A stretch of 64,000 bases of DNA from Actinomadura luzonensis. Its GTDB lineage: Bacteria; Actinomycetota; Actinomycetes; Streptosporangiales; Streptosporangiaceae. The first letter of the stretch is position 1. Each line of letters starts with the position of its first letter. The stretch spans positions 5,585,001-5,649,000 of the forward strand of contig NZ_JAKRKC020000001.1 of the NCBI RefSeq assembly GCF_022664455.2, read 5' to 3'. The notes beneath the pieces were generated by a model, which ran no database searches, was not told where the DNA came from, and saw nothing but the letters and a program-made list of their open reading frames with translations. This document shows, piece by piece, positions 10,698-18,143 of the stretch. The translations under genes and the position numbers were made by a program.

Positions 10698-11354
10698 CTA
10701 CAGCAGCGGCGGCATGACGATGAGGTCGTCCTTGTCGCAGCTCACGTCCGCGACGACGTCGATGACCCCTTCCACGCCGCGTACCCGCTCGACGAGCGCG
10801 ACCGCCTGCGAGCGCCATTCGGTCCGGCCGGAGATCCGCACCAGGCCGCGGTCGATCTCGACCGCGAACGTCCCGTGCTCGGGGAGCACGGCCCTGATGT
10901 CGTCCTCCAGCTCCTCGACCGGCCGGGTGAAGACGCGCAGCACGTCCCGCTGGTGCAGGGTGCCGACGATCCTGCCGGTGCCGGGGTCGACCACGGGAAG
11001 CTGCTTGATGTGCCGGTCGTGCATCAGCCTGGCCGCCTCGCGCACGGTGCTGCGGGGCGCGACGGTGATCGCCGGCGAGGTCATGAGCTGGGCGGCGGTG
11101 ACCGCCGCGGCCTTCTCGTGCTCCCTGCGCCGCTCGCGGGACTCGAAGATGGAGACGCTGTGGCGCACCGGGTCGGCCTCCTTCATGAGGAGATCGTCCG
11201 CGGTGACCACGCCCACGGGCCGCCGCTCGGCGTCGATGACGGTGACGGCGCCGACCGCGAACCGCTTCATCGCGGCCACGATGTCGGCGAACGACGCGTC
11301 CTCCCTGACGGCGATGGCCACGCGTCCCATGAGGTCCTTGACTTCGATTGCCAT
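10698..11354 (-). CDS. CBS-pair protein with C-terminal BON domain
   Basis: The 218-residue protein has two CBS motifs (about residues 1-60 and 80-140; GAVTVIDAERRPVGVVTADDLL and KQLPVVDPGTGRIVGTLHQRDVL), which usually sense adenine nucleotides. A BON-like region follows (IDRGLVRISGRTEW, VEGVIDVVADV). ATG 11354 is preceded by GAGGTGGGAG. It ends nine bases before hypF, so it probably leads the hypFCDE operon, and a DevR-type box lies 57-70 nt upstream of its start. Two-CBS proteins are common in DosR-type regulons. A role as an energy sensor is inference. Confidence 0.88.
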   Translation of the reverse strand: MAIEVKDLMGRVAIAVREDASFADIVAAMKRFAVGAVTVIDAERRPVGVVTADDLLMKEADPVRHSVSIFESRERRREHEKAAAVTAAQLMTSPAITVAPRSTVREAARLMHDRHIKQLPVVDPGTGRIVGTLHQRDVLRVFTRPVEELEDDIRAVLPEHGTFAVEIDRGLVRISGRTEWRSQAVALVERVRGVEGVIDVVADVSCDKDDLIVMPPLL

Positions 11355-11410
11355 GGTCTCCCACCTCGCTTTCCCCTCATACCGTCCGCCACCTGGGGCC
11401 GGGCCCGGCA

Positions 11411-11424
11411 GCGGCGAACGTCCC
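11411..11424. promoter_or_regulatory. Candidate DevR/DosR-type box before the CBS-hyp operon
   Basis: GCGGCGAACGTCCC matches GGGAC-N4-GTCCC at 8 of 10 positions, with one half-site perfect. It sits in the 83-base gap between usp copy 2 and the CBS gene, where it could control the CBS-hypFCDE transcript. Confidence 0.45.
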
Positions 11425-11437
11425 TGACAGGTGTGGC

Positions 11438-12289
11438 TTAGGTCCTCTGGGCGGGCACGCCGGCCTGCGGGGCGCGGACGACGGCCACGGTGCAGCGGGC
11501 GTGGTGCAGGACGCCGCGGCTGACCGAGCCGAGCAGCGCCGCGCCGAGCGGTCCGCGCCCGTGCGAGCCGACCACCACCAGGTCGGCCTCCGCGGACGCC
11601 TCGGTGAGCGCCTCGACGGGGCTGGCGAACTTGATGTCCTCGCTGACCTCGACGTCCGGGTAGCCGCGGCGGAACGCCTCCAGCCGCCGCTGGACGGCCC
11701 GGTGCTGGTTGGCGCGCACCTCGTCGAGGTCGCGGGCGATCTCGGGGGCGAAGGCGTGCACCACGCGCAGCTTGCTGCCGCGCAGGTCGGCCTGCCGGAA
11801 GGCGTAGGCGAGCGCGGGCTCGCAGGCGGGCGAGTCGTCCACGCCGACCACGATGCGGCCCTGGCGGGGCCGCCGCTCGCCGCGCACCACGACGACGGGG
11901 CACGGCGCCTGCCCGGCCACGTGGGCGCTGACGGAGCCGAGCAGCGTCCCGGCGAAGCCGCCGAGGCCCCGGCTGCCGACCACGACCTCGCTGGCGTGCT
12001 CGGCCTGCTCGCGCAGCACGGCCGCGGGCGCGCCCTCGATGTCCTGCGTCTGCACCTCGACCGCGGGCTGCCGCTCGCGGGCCAGCGCGACGGCCTCGCG
12101 CAGCACCCGGTGCCCCTCGCGGACCAGGGTGTCGCTGACCCCGGAGGCGGGGAACCTGTCGATCTGGTACGGCGAGCGGTCCACCGCGTACACGATTCTG
12201 AGCGGCACGTGCGAGCGGAAGGCGTCACCGGCCGCCCAGTCCACCGCCGCCCGCGCGGTCAACGACCCGTCCACACCCACCACGATCAT
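11438..12289 (-). CDS. Universal stress protein, tandem UspA domains (copy 2)
   Basis: The 283 residues form two UspA domains, each with a VGVD start and the G-2X-G-9X-G-S nucleotide-binding pattern (GSRGLGGFAGTLLGS and GSHGRGPLGAALLGS). ATG 12289 has AGGAGGCC at good spacing; an upstream start at 12313 adds eight residues without support. It lies 83 bases before the CBS-hyp operon on the same strand and could read through into it. A DevR-type palindrome is 53-66 nt upstream of the start. Confidence 0.92.
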   Translation of the reverse strand: MIVVGVDGSLTARAAVDWAAGDAFRSHVPLRIVYAVDRSPYQIDRFPASGVSDTLVREGHRVLREAVALARERQPAVEVQTQDIEGAPAAVLREQAEHASEVVVGSRGLGGFAGTLLGSVSAHVAGQAPCPVVVVRGERRPRQGRIVVGVDDSPACEPALAYAFRQADLRGSKLRVVHAFAPEIARDLDEVRANQHRAVQRRLEAFRRGYPDVEVSEDIKFASPVEALTEASAEADLVVVGSHGRGPLGAALLGSVSRGVLHHARCTVAVVRAPQAGVPAQRT

Positions 12290-12341
12290 GATGGCCTCCT
12301 TTCGTCCATCCATCGCACCCTGCGGGCGGCCGTGCGTCGCA

Positions 12342-12355
12342 GGGCCGGAGGTCCA
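12342..12355. promoter_or_regulatory. Candidate DevR/DosR-type box before usp copy 2
   Basis: GGGCCGGAGGTCCA matches GGGAC-N4-GTCCC at 8 of 10 positions and is symmetric. It fills the short gap between usp copy 2 and the end of the upstream membrane-fusion gene. A weaker copy (GGGCCTTAGGACCA, 12365-12378) overlaps that gene's 3' end. Confidence 0.5.
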
Positions 12356-13396
12356 TCACGTGGGGGGCCTTAGGACCATGACGGGTCGCAGGAGCCGGAC
12401 CAGGGCGAGGCCGGTGAGCGCGGCGACCGTGGCGGCCATGACGGCCCCGGCGAGCACCCCGACGGCGGCCACCAGCCACCCCGGCTGCCCCTCCTGCCAC
12501 AGTGGCGTCGCCACCAGCATGAACGCCCCGAGCGCCACCAGCCAGGCGGCCATCGTCGCGGGCACCCACCGCCAGGCGCGCGGCACGTGCCGCCGCAGCA
12601 CCCGCCACTGCAGCACGCCCATCCCGGCCAGCAGCACCACGCCGAGCAGCACGAGCACCGCCGGGTGCCACCGCCACAGCCGCTCGCCCAGCACGAACGG
12701 CAGCGCCCCGACCGTCCACGCGATCCCCGCGCCGCCGGCCGTCGCCCGCACCCACTCCCGCGTCCCGGCCCCGGGCAGCGCGCTCCGCAGCGCGTACGCC
12801 TGCGCCAGCCCGAGCACGACGCCCTCGGCCAGCCCCGCCGCGACGATCGTGGCGCCCTGCAGCAGCGGCCCGATGCCGAGCAGCCCCCACGGCACGCCCG
12901 CCGCGAGCGCCCCGGTCACGGCGGGGACCGCGAACCCCGCGATCTCGCCGAGCGTGACGGCGGCGAACCAGCGCCGCCACAGGCCCCGCGGGCCGGGCCC
13001 GGCCGCGGGCGCCCGGGCCTCCAGGTGGACGGTGACCGCGACGAGCTCTCCCCCGGCCTCGGGATCGGCGGGGCCGGCGTCGGCGACTGCCTCGTACGTC
13101 ACGCCGCCCACGAGGGCCCGCAGCGGCGCGCCGCCGCGCACGTTGCGCCACCACTGCCGGGAGCGGCGGGTGAGCACGCGCAGCACGTCGCGCTCGCGCC
13201 GGTAGCTCACCGGCACCGCGAGGAGTCTCCCGCTGCGGCGGCCGGTGACCTCCAGCAGCGCGACCGAGCCGGAGACCAGGTCGTGCAGCGGCGAGCGCAG
13301 CAGCCGGACGACGAACGGGTTCAGCAGGTTCTGCAGGCGGTCCAGGCGCCGGGGGGCGTGACGCCCGGGCGGCCGGGTGAGGGATGGACGCTCCAT
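12356..13396 (-). CDS. Nitroreductase-like domain fused to a multi-pass membrane domain
   Basis: The first ~110 of 346 residues resemble the deazaflavin nitroreductase/DUF385 fold (LLEVTGRRSGRLLAVPVSYR, then SRQWWRNVRGGAPL). About residues 135-340 form roughly six hydrophobic helices: GEIAGFAVPAVTGALAAGVP, an EGVVLGLAQAYALR segment, and three later helices. The second half resembles small membrane proteins with a repeated E-G-x-x-x-G-x-x-Q-x-x-x-L-R motif. I do not know a characterised protein with this combination. The ATG at 13396 is divergent from the DUF4389 gene, and two DevR-type boxes lie between them. It may couple a redox or quinone reaction to the membrane; this is inference. Confidence 0.75.
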   Translation of the reverse strand: MERPSLTRPPGRHAPRRLDRLQNLLNPFVVRLLRSPLHDLVSGSVALLEVTGRRSGRLLAVPVSYRRERDVLRVLTRRSRQWWRNVRGGAPLRALVGGVTYEAVADAGPADPEAGGELVAVTVHLEARAPAAGPGPRGLWRRWFAAVTLGEIAGFAVPAVTGALAAGVPWGLLGIGPLLQGATIVAAGLAEGVVLGLAQAYALRSALPGAGTREWVRATAGGAGIAWTVGALPFVLGERLWRWHPAVLVLLGVVLLAGMGVLQWRVLRRHVPRAWRWVPATMAAWLVALGAFMLVATPLWQEGQPGWLVAAVGVLAGAVMAATVAALTGLALVRLLRPVMVLRPPT

Positions 13397-13410
13397 GGGC
13401 GCAGCGTCCC
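13397..13410. promoter_or_regulatory. Candidate DevR/DosR-type box next to the membrane-fusion gene
   Basis: GGGCGCAGCGTCCC matches GGGAC-N4-GTCCC at 8 of 10 positions, one half perfect. It directly abuts the start codon of the fusion gene, so it might repress rather than activate that gene or may be fortuitous. Confidence 0.3.
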
Positions 13411-13431
13411 ACCGGGAAGGGCGGCCTTCCC

Positions 13432-13445
13432 GGGTCGTACGTCCC
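13432..13445. promoter_or_regulatory. Strong candidate DevR/DosR-type box in a divergent promoter
   Basis: GGGTCGTACGTCCC matches GGGAC-N4-GTCCC at 9 of 10 positions. It lies 58 nt before the DUF4389 start and 36 nt before the fusion-gene start, between divergent genes. Another inverted repeat (GGGAAGG-GCGG-CCTTCCC) is adjacent at about 13414-13432. Confidence 0.5.
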
Positions 13446-13502
13446 GGCAAGCGCCGCCGTTGGACCCTGCCCGCCCCCGCCGGGCGGTGCTGCGCTGGGG
13501 GC

Positions 13503-14906
13503 ATGAACGGTTACCCCGTCAGAGTGGAGGCCAGGCTGGACGAGCCGCTGAACCGCGGCCTGTGGCTCGTCAAATGGTTCCTGGCGATCCCCCACTACAT
13601 CGTGCTGTCGCTTCTCTGGATCGCCTTCGCGGTCCTCTCCGTCGTGGCGTTCTTCGCGATCCTGTTCACCGAGCGGTATCCGCGGGCGCTGTTCGACTTC
13701 AACCTCGGCGTGCTGCGCTGGACCTGGCGGGTGGCGTACTACACCTACGGCGCGCTGGGCACCGACCGCTACCCGCCCTTCTCCCTCGGCGCCGAGCCGG
13801 ACTACCCGGCCACGCTGGAGATCGACTACCCCGAGCGGCTCTCGCGCGGGCTGGTGCTGGTCAAGTGGTGGCTGCTGGCCATCCCGCACTACCTGGTGGT
13901 CGGGCTGTTCACCGCGGGCAGCGTGATCTCCTGGCGCGACGACGTGCCCGACCGGGTCGGCGGCTGGTTCTACACGCTCGACTGGGGCGGCCTCATCGGG
14001 CTCATGGTCGCGCTCGCCGCCGTCGCCCTGCTGTTCACCGGCCGCTACCCGCACGGCGTCTACGACTTCGTGGTGGGGATGAACCGGTGGGCGCTGCGGG
14101 TGGCCGCGTACGCGGCGCTGATGACCGACGCCTACCCGCCGTTCCGGCTGGAGCAGGGCGGGCACGAGCTGCCGCGGATGGAGCCGCCGCCGGTGCCGCA
14201 CCAGGAGCCGGTCCGGCACACGACCGGGTCGGTGGTGGCGATCGTGCTCGGCGCGCTGCTCGCGTTCGCGGCGATCGGGACGGCGGCGGCCGGGTCGTTC
14301 TCGGCCGTGGTCGCGCGCTCCCGGGCCGGCGACGGCTTCGTCAGCACGACCGCCGAGCGGATCGCGACCCCGTCGTACGCGCTGACCACCGAGGAGATCG
14401 CCATCGGCGGCCAGGGCGTCCAGTACGTGCGCGGCTTCACCGGCAAGGTGCGCATCTCGGCCACCGGCACGGCCACGCCGCTGTTCGTCGGTGTCGGGCC
14501 GACGGCGGACGTGGACAGCTACCTGCGGAACGTCGCCTACGACCGCATCACCCGCCTGACCTTCGGCCCGGGGCCCGAGGACGTCACCTACGTCCGGCAC
14601 CCCGGCGGCGGACCGGCGGCGGCGCCCGCGGCGCAGCCGTTCTGGGCGGCCAAGGGCTCCGGCAGCGTGGAGTGGACGCTGCGGCCCGGTGACTGGACGG
14701 TCGTGGTGATGAACGCCGACGGCGGCGCGACGATCTCGGCCGATCTGCGGCTCGGGGCCACGCTGCCGTGGCTGGACAGCGTGACGCAGGGATTGTTCGT
14801 GGTGACCGGGATCCTGCTGCTGACCGGCACGGCGCTGGTGCTGATCGGCGTCCGGCTGCCGCACACCCCGGCGCCCGGGCCCAAGCCCACGGTGCCGACA
14901 GCTTGA
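13503..14906 (+). CDS. Tandem DUF4389 membrane protein with extracytoplasmic C-terminal domain
   Basis: The 467-residue protein contains two DUF4389 units (about residues 8-90 and 100-195). Each has LVKWFLAIPHY or LVKWWLLAIPHY, a hydrophobic helix pair, and a TERYPRALFDF or TGRYPHGVYDF motif ending in TDRYPPF or TDAYPPF. A further helix at about 238-260 precedes a beta-rich domain (YVRGFTGKVRISATGTAT, WTLRPGDWTVVVMNADGG), and a final helix lies near residues 425-450. The ATG has no clear ribosome site; GTGCTGCGCTGGGGG precedes it, as at the SRPBCC gene. Its function is not known. It diverges from the nitroreductase-membrane fusion gene with shared DevR-type boxes. Confidence 0.82.
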   Translation: MNGYPVRVEARLDEPLNRGLWLVKWFLAIPHYIVLSLLWIAFAVLSVVAFFAILFTERYPRALFDFNLGVLRWTWRVAYYTYGALGTDRYPPFSLGAEPDYPATLEIDYPERLSRGLVLVKWWLLAIPHYLVVGLFTAGSVISWRDDVPDRVGGWFYTLDWGGLIGLMVALAAVALLFTGRYPHGVYDFVVGMNRWALRVAAYAALMTDAYPPFRLEQGGHELPRMEPPPVPHQEPVRHTTGSVVAIVLGALLAFAAIGTAAAGSFSAVVARSRAGDGFVSTTAERIATPSYALTTEEIAIGGQGVQYVRGFTGKVRISATGTATPLFVGVGPTADVDSYLRNVAYDRITRLTFGPGPEDVTYVRHPGGGPAAAPAAQPFWAAKGSGSVEWTLRPGDWTVVVMNADGGATISADLRLGATLPWLDSVTQGLFVVTGILLLTGTALVLIGVRLPHTPAPGPKPTVPTA

Positions 14907-14952
14907 CGGGCGCCGGCATCGCGACGGCGGCGCGGCGGCACCGGGTCCCGCC

Positions 14953-15852
14953 TCAGCGTTCACGCGGGGCGGCGACCCGGTGCTCGCGCACGTGCTCGTG
15001 GCGGAGGGCGGCGGCGGGGGCGGGCACGACCGCGACCGGGCAGGCCGCCCGGTGCACGAGCGCCTGGCTGACCGAGCCGAGCAGCAGGCCGCGCAGCTCG
15101 CCCAGCCCGCGCGGGCCGACGACCACCAGCCGCGCCCGCTCACTGGCCGCCAGCAGCGCCTGCCGGGCCGGCTGGTCCACCTGCTCGACCGTCGCGTCCA
15201 GCTCCGGGTCGGCGCGGTGCAGCGCCTGCAGCTCGTCCCAGGCCAGGCCCTCGGCCGAGGTGCGGGGCTCGTCCATGGCCGCCTCCCTGCCCTGCTCGCG
15301 GTAGGCGATGACCACGCGCAGCCGCGTGTGCCGGACCAGGGCCTGCCGGGCGGCGAAGCGCAGGGCGGCGAAGGCGGGCGGCGAGGCGTCGAACCCGGCG
15401 ACCACCGGCATGCTCCTCGACGGCGGCCCGCCGCGCACCACGATGACCGGGCAGCGGGCGTGCGCGGCCACGTACGCGCTGGTCGAGCCGGCCACCAGCC
15501 CGCCCACGCCGCCGTACCCGCGGGTGCCGACCACGATCATGGCGGCGGTCCGCGACAGGCGCGTCAGGACCTCCGGGGGCGTGCCCCGGTCGGTGAGCGC
15601 GTTGACGACCAGCTCAGGGTGTTCGAGTGCGGCCCAGCGGGCGCCGCTCCTGACCATGCGCAGGGCGGGCAGCTTGGCCAGCGTCAGCGGCACCAGCTCG
15701 CCCGGCCACTCGTGGTAGGGCCACTCCCAGGCGTTGCACACGGTGAGCGGCAGCCGGGAGGCGGCGGCCTCCGCGGCGGCGTAGCGCAGGGCCCGCCGGC
15801 CCTCGTCCGACTCGTCGAAGCCCGCGACCACGCCCAGCTCGTCGTCACGCAT
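14953..15852 (-). CDS. Universal stress protein, tandem UspA domains (copy 3)
   Basis: The 299 residues form two UspA-like halves. Both have the ATP-loop pattern, GTRGYGGVGGLVAGS in the first and GPRGLGELRGLLLGS in the second. The N-terminal Asp motif is VVAGFDESDEG rather than VGVDGS, so this copy is more divergent than the other two. ATG 15852 follows GAGGTG at six bases; a GTG nine bases upstream would overlap that ribosome site. It is downstream of the aldolase gene on the same strand, separated by a hairpin that also contains a DevR-type box. It converges with the DUF4389 gene. Confidence 0.9.
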   Translation of the reverse strand: MRDDELGVVAGFDESDEGRRALRYAAAEAAASRLPLTVCNAWEWPYHEWPGELVPLTLAKLPALRMVRSGARWAALEHPELVVNALTDRGTPPEVLTRLSRTAAMIVVGTRGYGGVGGLVAGSTSAYVAAHARCPVIVVRGGPPSRSMPVVAGFDASPPAFAALRFAARQALVRHTRLRVVIAYREQGREAAMDEPRTSAEGLAWDELQALHRADPELDATVEQVDQPARQALLAASERARLVVVGPRGLGELRGLLLGSVSQALVHRAACPVAVVPAPAAALRHEHVREHRVAAPRER

Positions 15853-15912
15853 CGGGATCACCTCGCAAGCGGCTTTCCCTCATCGTCGGACGGCGGGCGC
15901 GGCCGGGCGGAG

Positions 15913-15940
15913 GGTCCTCCCGCACCCGTTCGGGAGGACC
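15913..15940 (-). terminator. Perfect hairpin after the aldolase gene
   Basis: GGTCCTCCCG and CGGGAGGACC form a perfect 10-bp stem around an 8-base loop, starting 11 bases after the aldolase stop codon. No U-tract follows, so it could be a partial terminator or attenuator between the aldolase gene and usp copy 3. The left-arm string recurs at 17031-17043 upstream of the aldolase gene. Confidence 0.5.
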
Positions 15941-15948
15941 TTGGTCAC
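15935..15948. promoter_or_regulatory. Candidate DevR/DosR-type box before usp copy 3
   Basis: Read on the minus strand, GTGACCAAGGTCCT matches GGGAC-N4-GTCCC at 8 of 10 positions, 83-96 nt upstream of usp copy 3. It overlaps the right arm of the hairpin after the aldolase gene. Confidence 0.35.
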
Positions 15949-15950
15949 CT

Positions 15951-17000
15951 CTACGCGACAGTGACGTCGGGGTCGAGGTAGACGTCCTGCACGGCGTGCA
16001 GCAGCCGCACCCCGTCGGCCATCGGCCGCTGGAACGACTTGCGCCCGACGATCAGGCCCATCCCGCCGGCCCGCTTGTTGATGACCGCGGTGCGCACGGC
16101 CTGCGCCAGGTCGCCCTGCCCGCCGGAGGCGCCGCCGGAGTTGATCAGCCCGACGCGGCCCATGTAGCAGTTGACGACCTGCCAGCGGGTCAGCTCGATC
16201 GGGTGGTCGGCGGCCAGCCTGTCGTAGACGGCGTCGTGCGTCTTGCCGAACCGCAGCGCGCGGAAGCCGCCGTTGCACTCGGGCTGCTTCTGCTTGACGA
16301 TGTCGGCCTCGACGGTGGCGGCGAGGTGGTTGGCCTGCCCGGTGAGGTCGGCGCTGAGCTGGTAGTCCACGCCGTCCCTGACGAAGTCCTCGTTGCGCAG
16401 GTACGCCCACAGCACGGTGAACAGCCCCAGCTCGTGCGCCTCCTGGAAGGCCGCGCGCACCTCCTGGAGCTGGCGCATGCTCTCCTGGGCGCCGAAGTAC
16501 ACGGTGGCGCCCACGGCGACCGCGCCCAGCTCGAACGCCTGCCGCACCGAGGCGAACGGCGTCTGGTCGTAGCGGTTGGGGTAGGTCATCAGCTCGTTGT
16601 GGTTGAGCTTGACGATGAACGGCACACGGTGCGCGTACCGGCGGGACACCGCCCCGAGCACGCCGAGCGTGGAGGCGATGGCGTTGCAGCCGCCCTCGAC
16701 CGCCAGCTCGCACAGCGCGGCGGGGTCGAAGTAGGCGGGGTTCGGCGCGAAGGACGCCGCCGCCGAGTGCTCGACGCCCTGGTCCACGGGCAGGATCGAC
16801 AGGTATCCCGTGCCGCCGAGGCGGCCGGTGTCGAAGACGTGCTGCAGGTTGCGGAGTACCGCCGGGCCTCGGTCGGTGCAGGTCACGACGCGGTCCACGT
16901 AGTCCGGCCCCGGCAGTTGCAGCGACTCGCGCGCGACGCCGGTGGCGTGGTGCTCCAGCAGGTAGGCCGCCTCGTCGCCGAGCAGCTCCTTGACTTCCAT
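15951..17000 (-). CDS. fbaB: Fructose-bisphosphate aldolase, class I (DhnA/FbaB type)
   Basis: The enzyme cleaves fructose 1,6-bisphosphate to dihydroxyacetone phosphate and glyceraldehyde 3-phosphate by Schiff-base chemistry, without metal. The 349-residue sequence shows the DhnA-type barrel: LSILPVDQGVEHS, KLNHNELMTYPN, then EADIVKQKQP with the likely Schiff-base Lys at about 236, and SGGASGGQGDLAQAV for phosphate binding. ATG 17000 is preceded by GAGAGGGGAAAG. Two DevR-type boxes lie 60-94 nt upstream, shared with the divergent SRPBCC-DUF1876 pair. A metal-free aldolase in a low-oxygen island fits gluconeogenic or glycolytic adjustment, but that is inference. Confidence 0.9.
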   Translation of the reverse strand: MEVKELLGDEAAYLLEHHATGVARESLQLPGPDYVDRVVTCTDRGPAVLRNLQHVFDTGRLGGTGYLSILPVDQGVEHSAAASFAPNPAYFDPAALCELAVEGGCNAIASTLGVLGAVSRRYAHRVPFIVKLNHNELMTYPNRYDQTPFASVRQAFELGAVAVGATVYFGAQESMRQLQEVRAAFQEAHELGLFTVLWAYLRNEDFVRDGVDYQLSADLTGQANHLAATVEADIVKQKQPECNGGFRALRFGKTHDAVYDRLAADHPIELTRWQVVNCYMGRVGLINSGGASGGQGDLAQAVRTAVINKRAGGMGLIVGRKSFQRPMADGVRLLHAVQDVYLDPDVTVA

Positions 17001-17059
17001 CTGCTTTCCCCTCTCGCAAGGCTCGCCCCGAGGGTCCTCCCGCCGCCGCCCGCCGGCCA

Positions 17060-17073
17060 GGGCCGAAGGTCAC
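17060..17073. promoter_or_regulatory. Candidate DevR/DosR-type box, aldolase/SRPBCC divergent promoter (site 1)
   Basis: GGGCCGAAGGTCAC matches GGGAC-N4-GTCCC at 8 of 10 positions. It pairs with a second, better box 21 bases away (about two helical turns, start to start), as DosR sites often do. Confidence 0.5.
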
Positions 17074-17080
17074 CGGGCCA

Positions 17081-17094
17081 GGGACGAACGTCCG
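17081..17094. promoter_or_regulatory. Strong candidate DevR/DosR-type box, aldolase/SRPBCC divergent promoter (site 2)
   Basis: GGGACGAACGTCCG matches GGGAC-N4-GTCCC at 9 of 10 positions. It is 58 nt before the SRPBCC start and 81 nt before the aldolase start, so it could serve both transcripts. Confidence 0.55.
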
Positions 17095-17151
17095 CCCCGC
17101 TACCGCCCTTCGGCACTCGCCGCCGGGCCGGGGCCGTGCTGAGACTGGGGC

Positions 17152-17784
17152 ATGGAGGAACGCGCCGACCGCCGAGTGCGGGCCCTGCTCCGGCCGCTGG
17201 CCGTGACGGCCGCGCTGGCCGCGTATCTGCTGTTCGTCCGTCCCAGGCTGCTGCGCTGGGGCGCGACGCCGGAGGAGGCGGGCGAGGCGCTGCCCGGCGA
17301 CGAGCTGGTGCCGCGCCCGCACGTGGTCGCCACCCGCGCCGTCACGGTCGACGCGCCGCCGGAGGCGGTGTGGCCGTGGCTGGCGCAGATGGGCGGCCCG
17401 CCCCGGGCCGGCTGGTACGGCTACGACCCGCGCGACGAGCCCGGCCGCATCGTGCCGGAGCTGCAGAAGATCGAGGTGGGCGACCTGCTGCCGACCGGCC
17501 GCGGCGGCACCGGCTACCGGGTGGTGGAGGTGGAGCCCGAGCGGCTGCTGGTGCTGTCGATCCACGCCTTCCACGTCCTGGTCTCGTGGACGATCACGCT
17601 GCGGGAGGCCGGGGGGCGCACCCGGGTGGTGTTCCGGCAGCGGGTGCAGTGCCGGCCGGGCGTGCTCGGGCTGGTCTATCTGCTGCTGTCGCAGTCGGCC
17701 GACTTCCTCACCGTCAGGAAGCAGCTGACGACGATCAAGGCGCTCGCCGAGCGCGAATTCCGGCGGAGTTTCGTCGAGCCGTGA
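17152..17784 (+). CDS. SRPBCC-like protein with N-terminal membrane anchor
   Basis: The 210-residue protein has a hydrophobic segment near residues 15-30 (AVTAALAAYLLFVRP) and then a START/SRPBCC-like fold: RAVTVDAPPEAVWPWLAQMGG is the classic first strand and helix, followed by GWYGYD and, late in the protein, the sequence QSADFLTVRKQLTTIKALAE for the long C-terminal helix. Such proteins bind lipids or hydrophobic ligands; no ligand can be named. The ATG follows GTGCTGAGACTGGGGC, as before the DUF4389 gene, which suggests a similar leaderless promoter. It is followed by DUF1876 after 17 bases. Confidence 0.82.
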   Translation: MEERADRRVRALLRPLAVTAALAAYLLFVRPRLLRWGATPEEAGEALPGDELVPRPHVVATRAVTVDAPPEAVWPWLAQMGGPPRAGWYGYDPRDEPGRIVPELQKIEVGDLLPTGRGGTGYRVVEVEPERLLVLSIHAFHVLVSWTITLREAGGRTRVVFRQRVQCRPGVLGLVYLLLSQSADFLTVRKQLTTIKALAEREFRRSFVEP

Positions 17785-17801
17785 GCGGGCAGCCGGGTGC
17801 C

Positions 17802-18071
17802 ATGAGAGCCACGGAATGGACGGTGCGCGTCGAGCTGACCGAGGACGGCGACGAGACGACGGCGCGGGCGGCGCTGGTGACCGACGAAGGGGCCGAGGTG
17901 ACGGGCGAGGGCCGGGCGCGGCGCAATCCGTCGGACCCGGCGGTGCCGGGGATCGGGGCCGAGCTGGCCGCCTCGCGGGCCCTGAACGACCTGGCCGAAC
18001 GGCTGGCGCTGATCACCCGGCGGGACATCGCGGGGTCGGCGGACACGCCCGTTCCGAGCCGTTCCTGGTAA
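17802..18071 (+). CDS. DUF1876 protein (Rv1738/Rv2632c family)
   Basis: The 89-residue protein matches DUF1876: WTVRVELTEDGDETTARAAL, then GRARRNPSDPAVPGIGAELAASRALNDLAERL. In M. tuberculosis, Rv1738 belongs to this family, is strongly induced by DosR in hypoxia, and structurally resembles ribosome hibernation factors. Here it lies 17 bases after the SRPBCC gene, with two DevR-type boxes upstream of that pair. The ATG at 17802 is the best start; no strong ribosome site is seen, so translation may depend on the upstream gene. Its placement supports the dormancy-island reading. Confidence 0.88.
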   Translation: MRATEWTVRVELTEDGDETTARAALVTDEGAEVTGEGRARRNPSDPAVPGIGAELAASRALNDLAERLALITRRDIAGSADTPVPSRSW

Positions 18072-18143
18072 TGCTAATTATATCACGAATATCGAAATTC
18101 CGCATTTTTTACTAATGCCGCGTTAATCGCTACATTCCTCGGC
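18072..18143. promoter_or_regulatory. AT-rich promoter patch
   Basis: These 72 bases are about two-thirds A+T in a region of over 70% G+C, with ATTATATCACG, a run of six T and TTAATCG. TACATT at 18131-18136 lies seven bases before the hydrolase ATG and could be a leaderless -10 box. The patch also separates the stress island from the next genes and may bind a regulator or nucleoid protein. Confidence 0.5.

Noticed and set aside
12365..12378. Further DevR-type box
   Set aside because: Only 7 of 10 positions match and it lies inside a coding end, so it was not listed as a feature.
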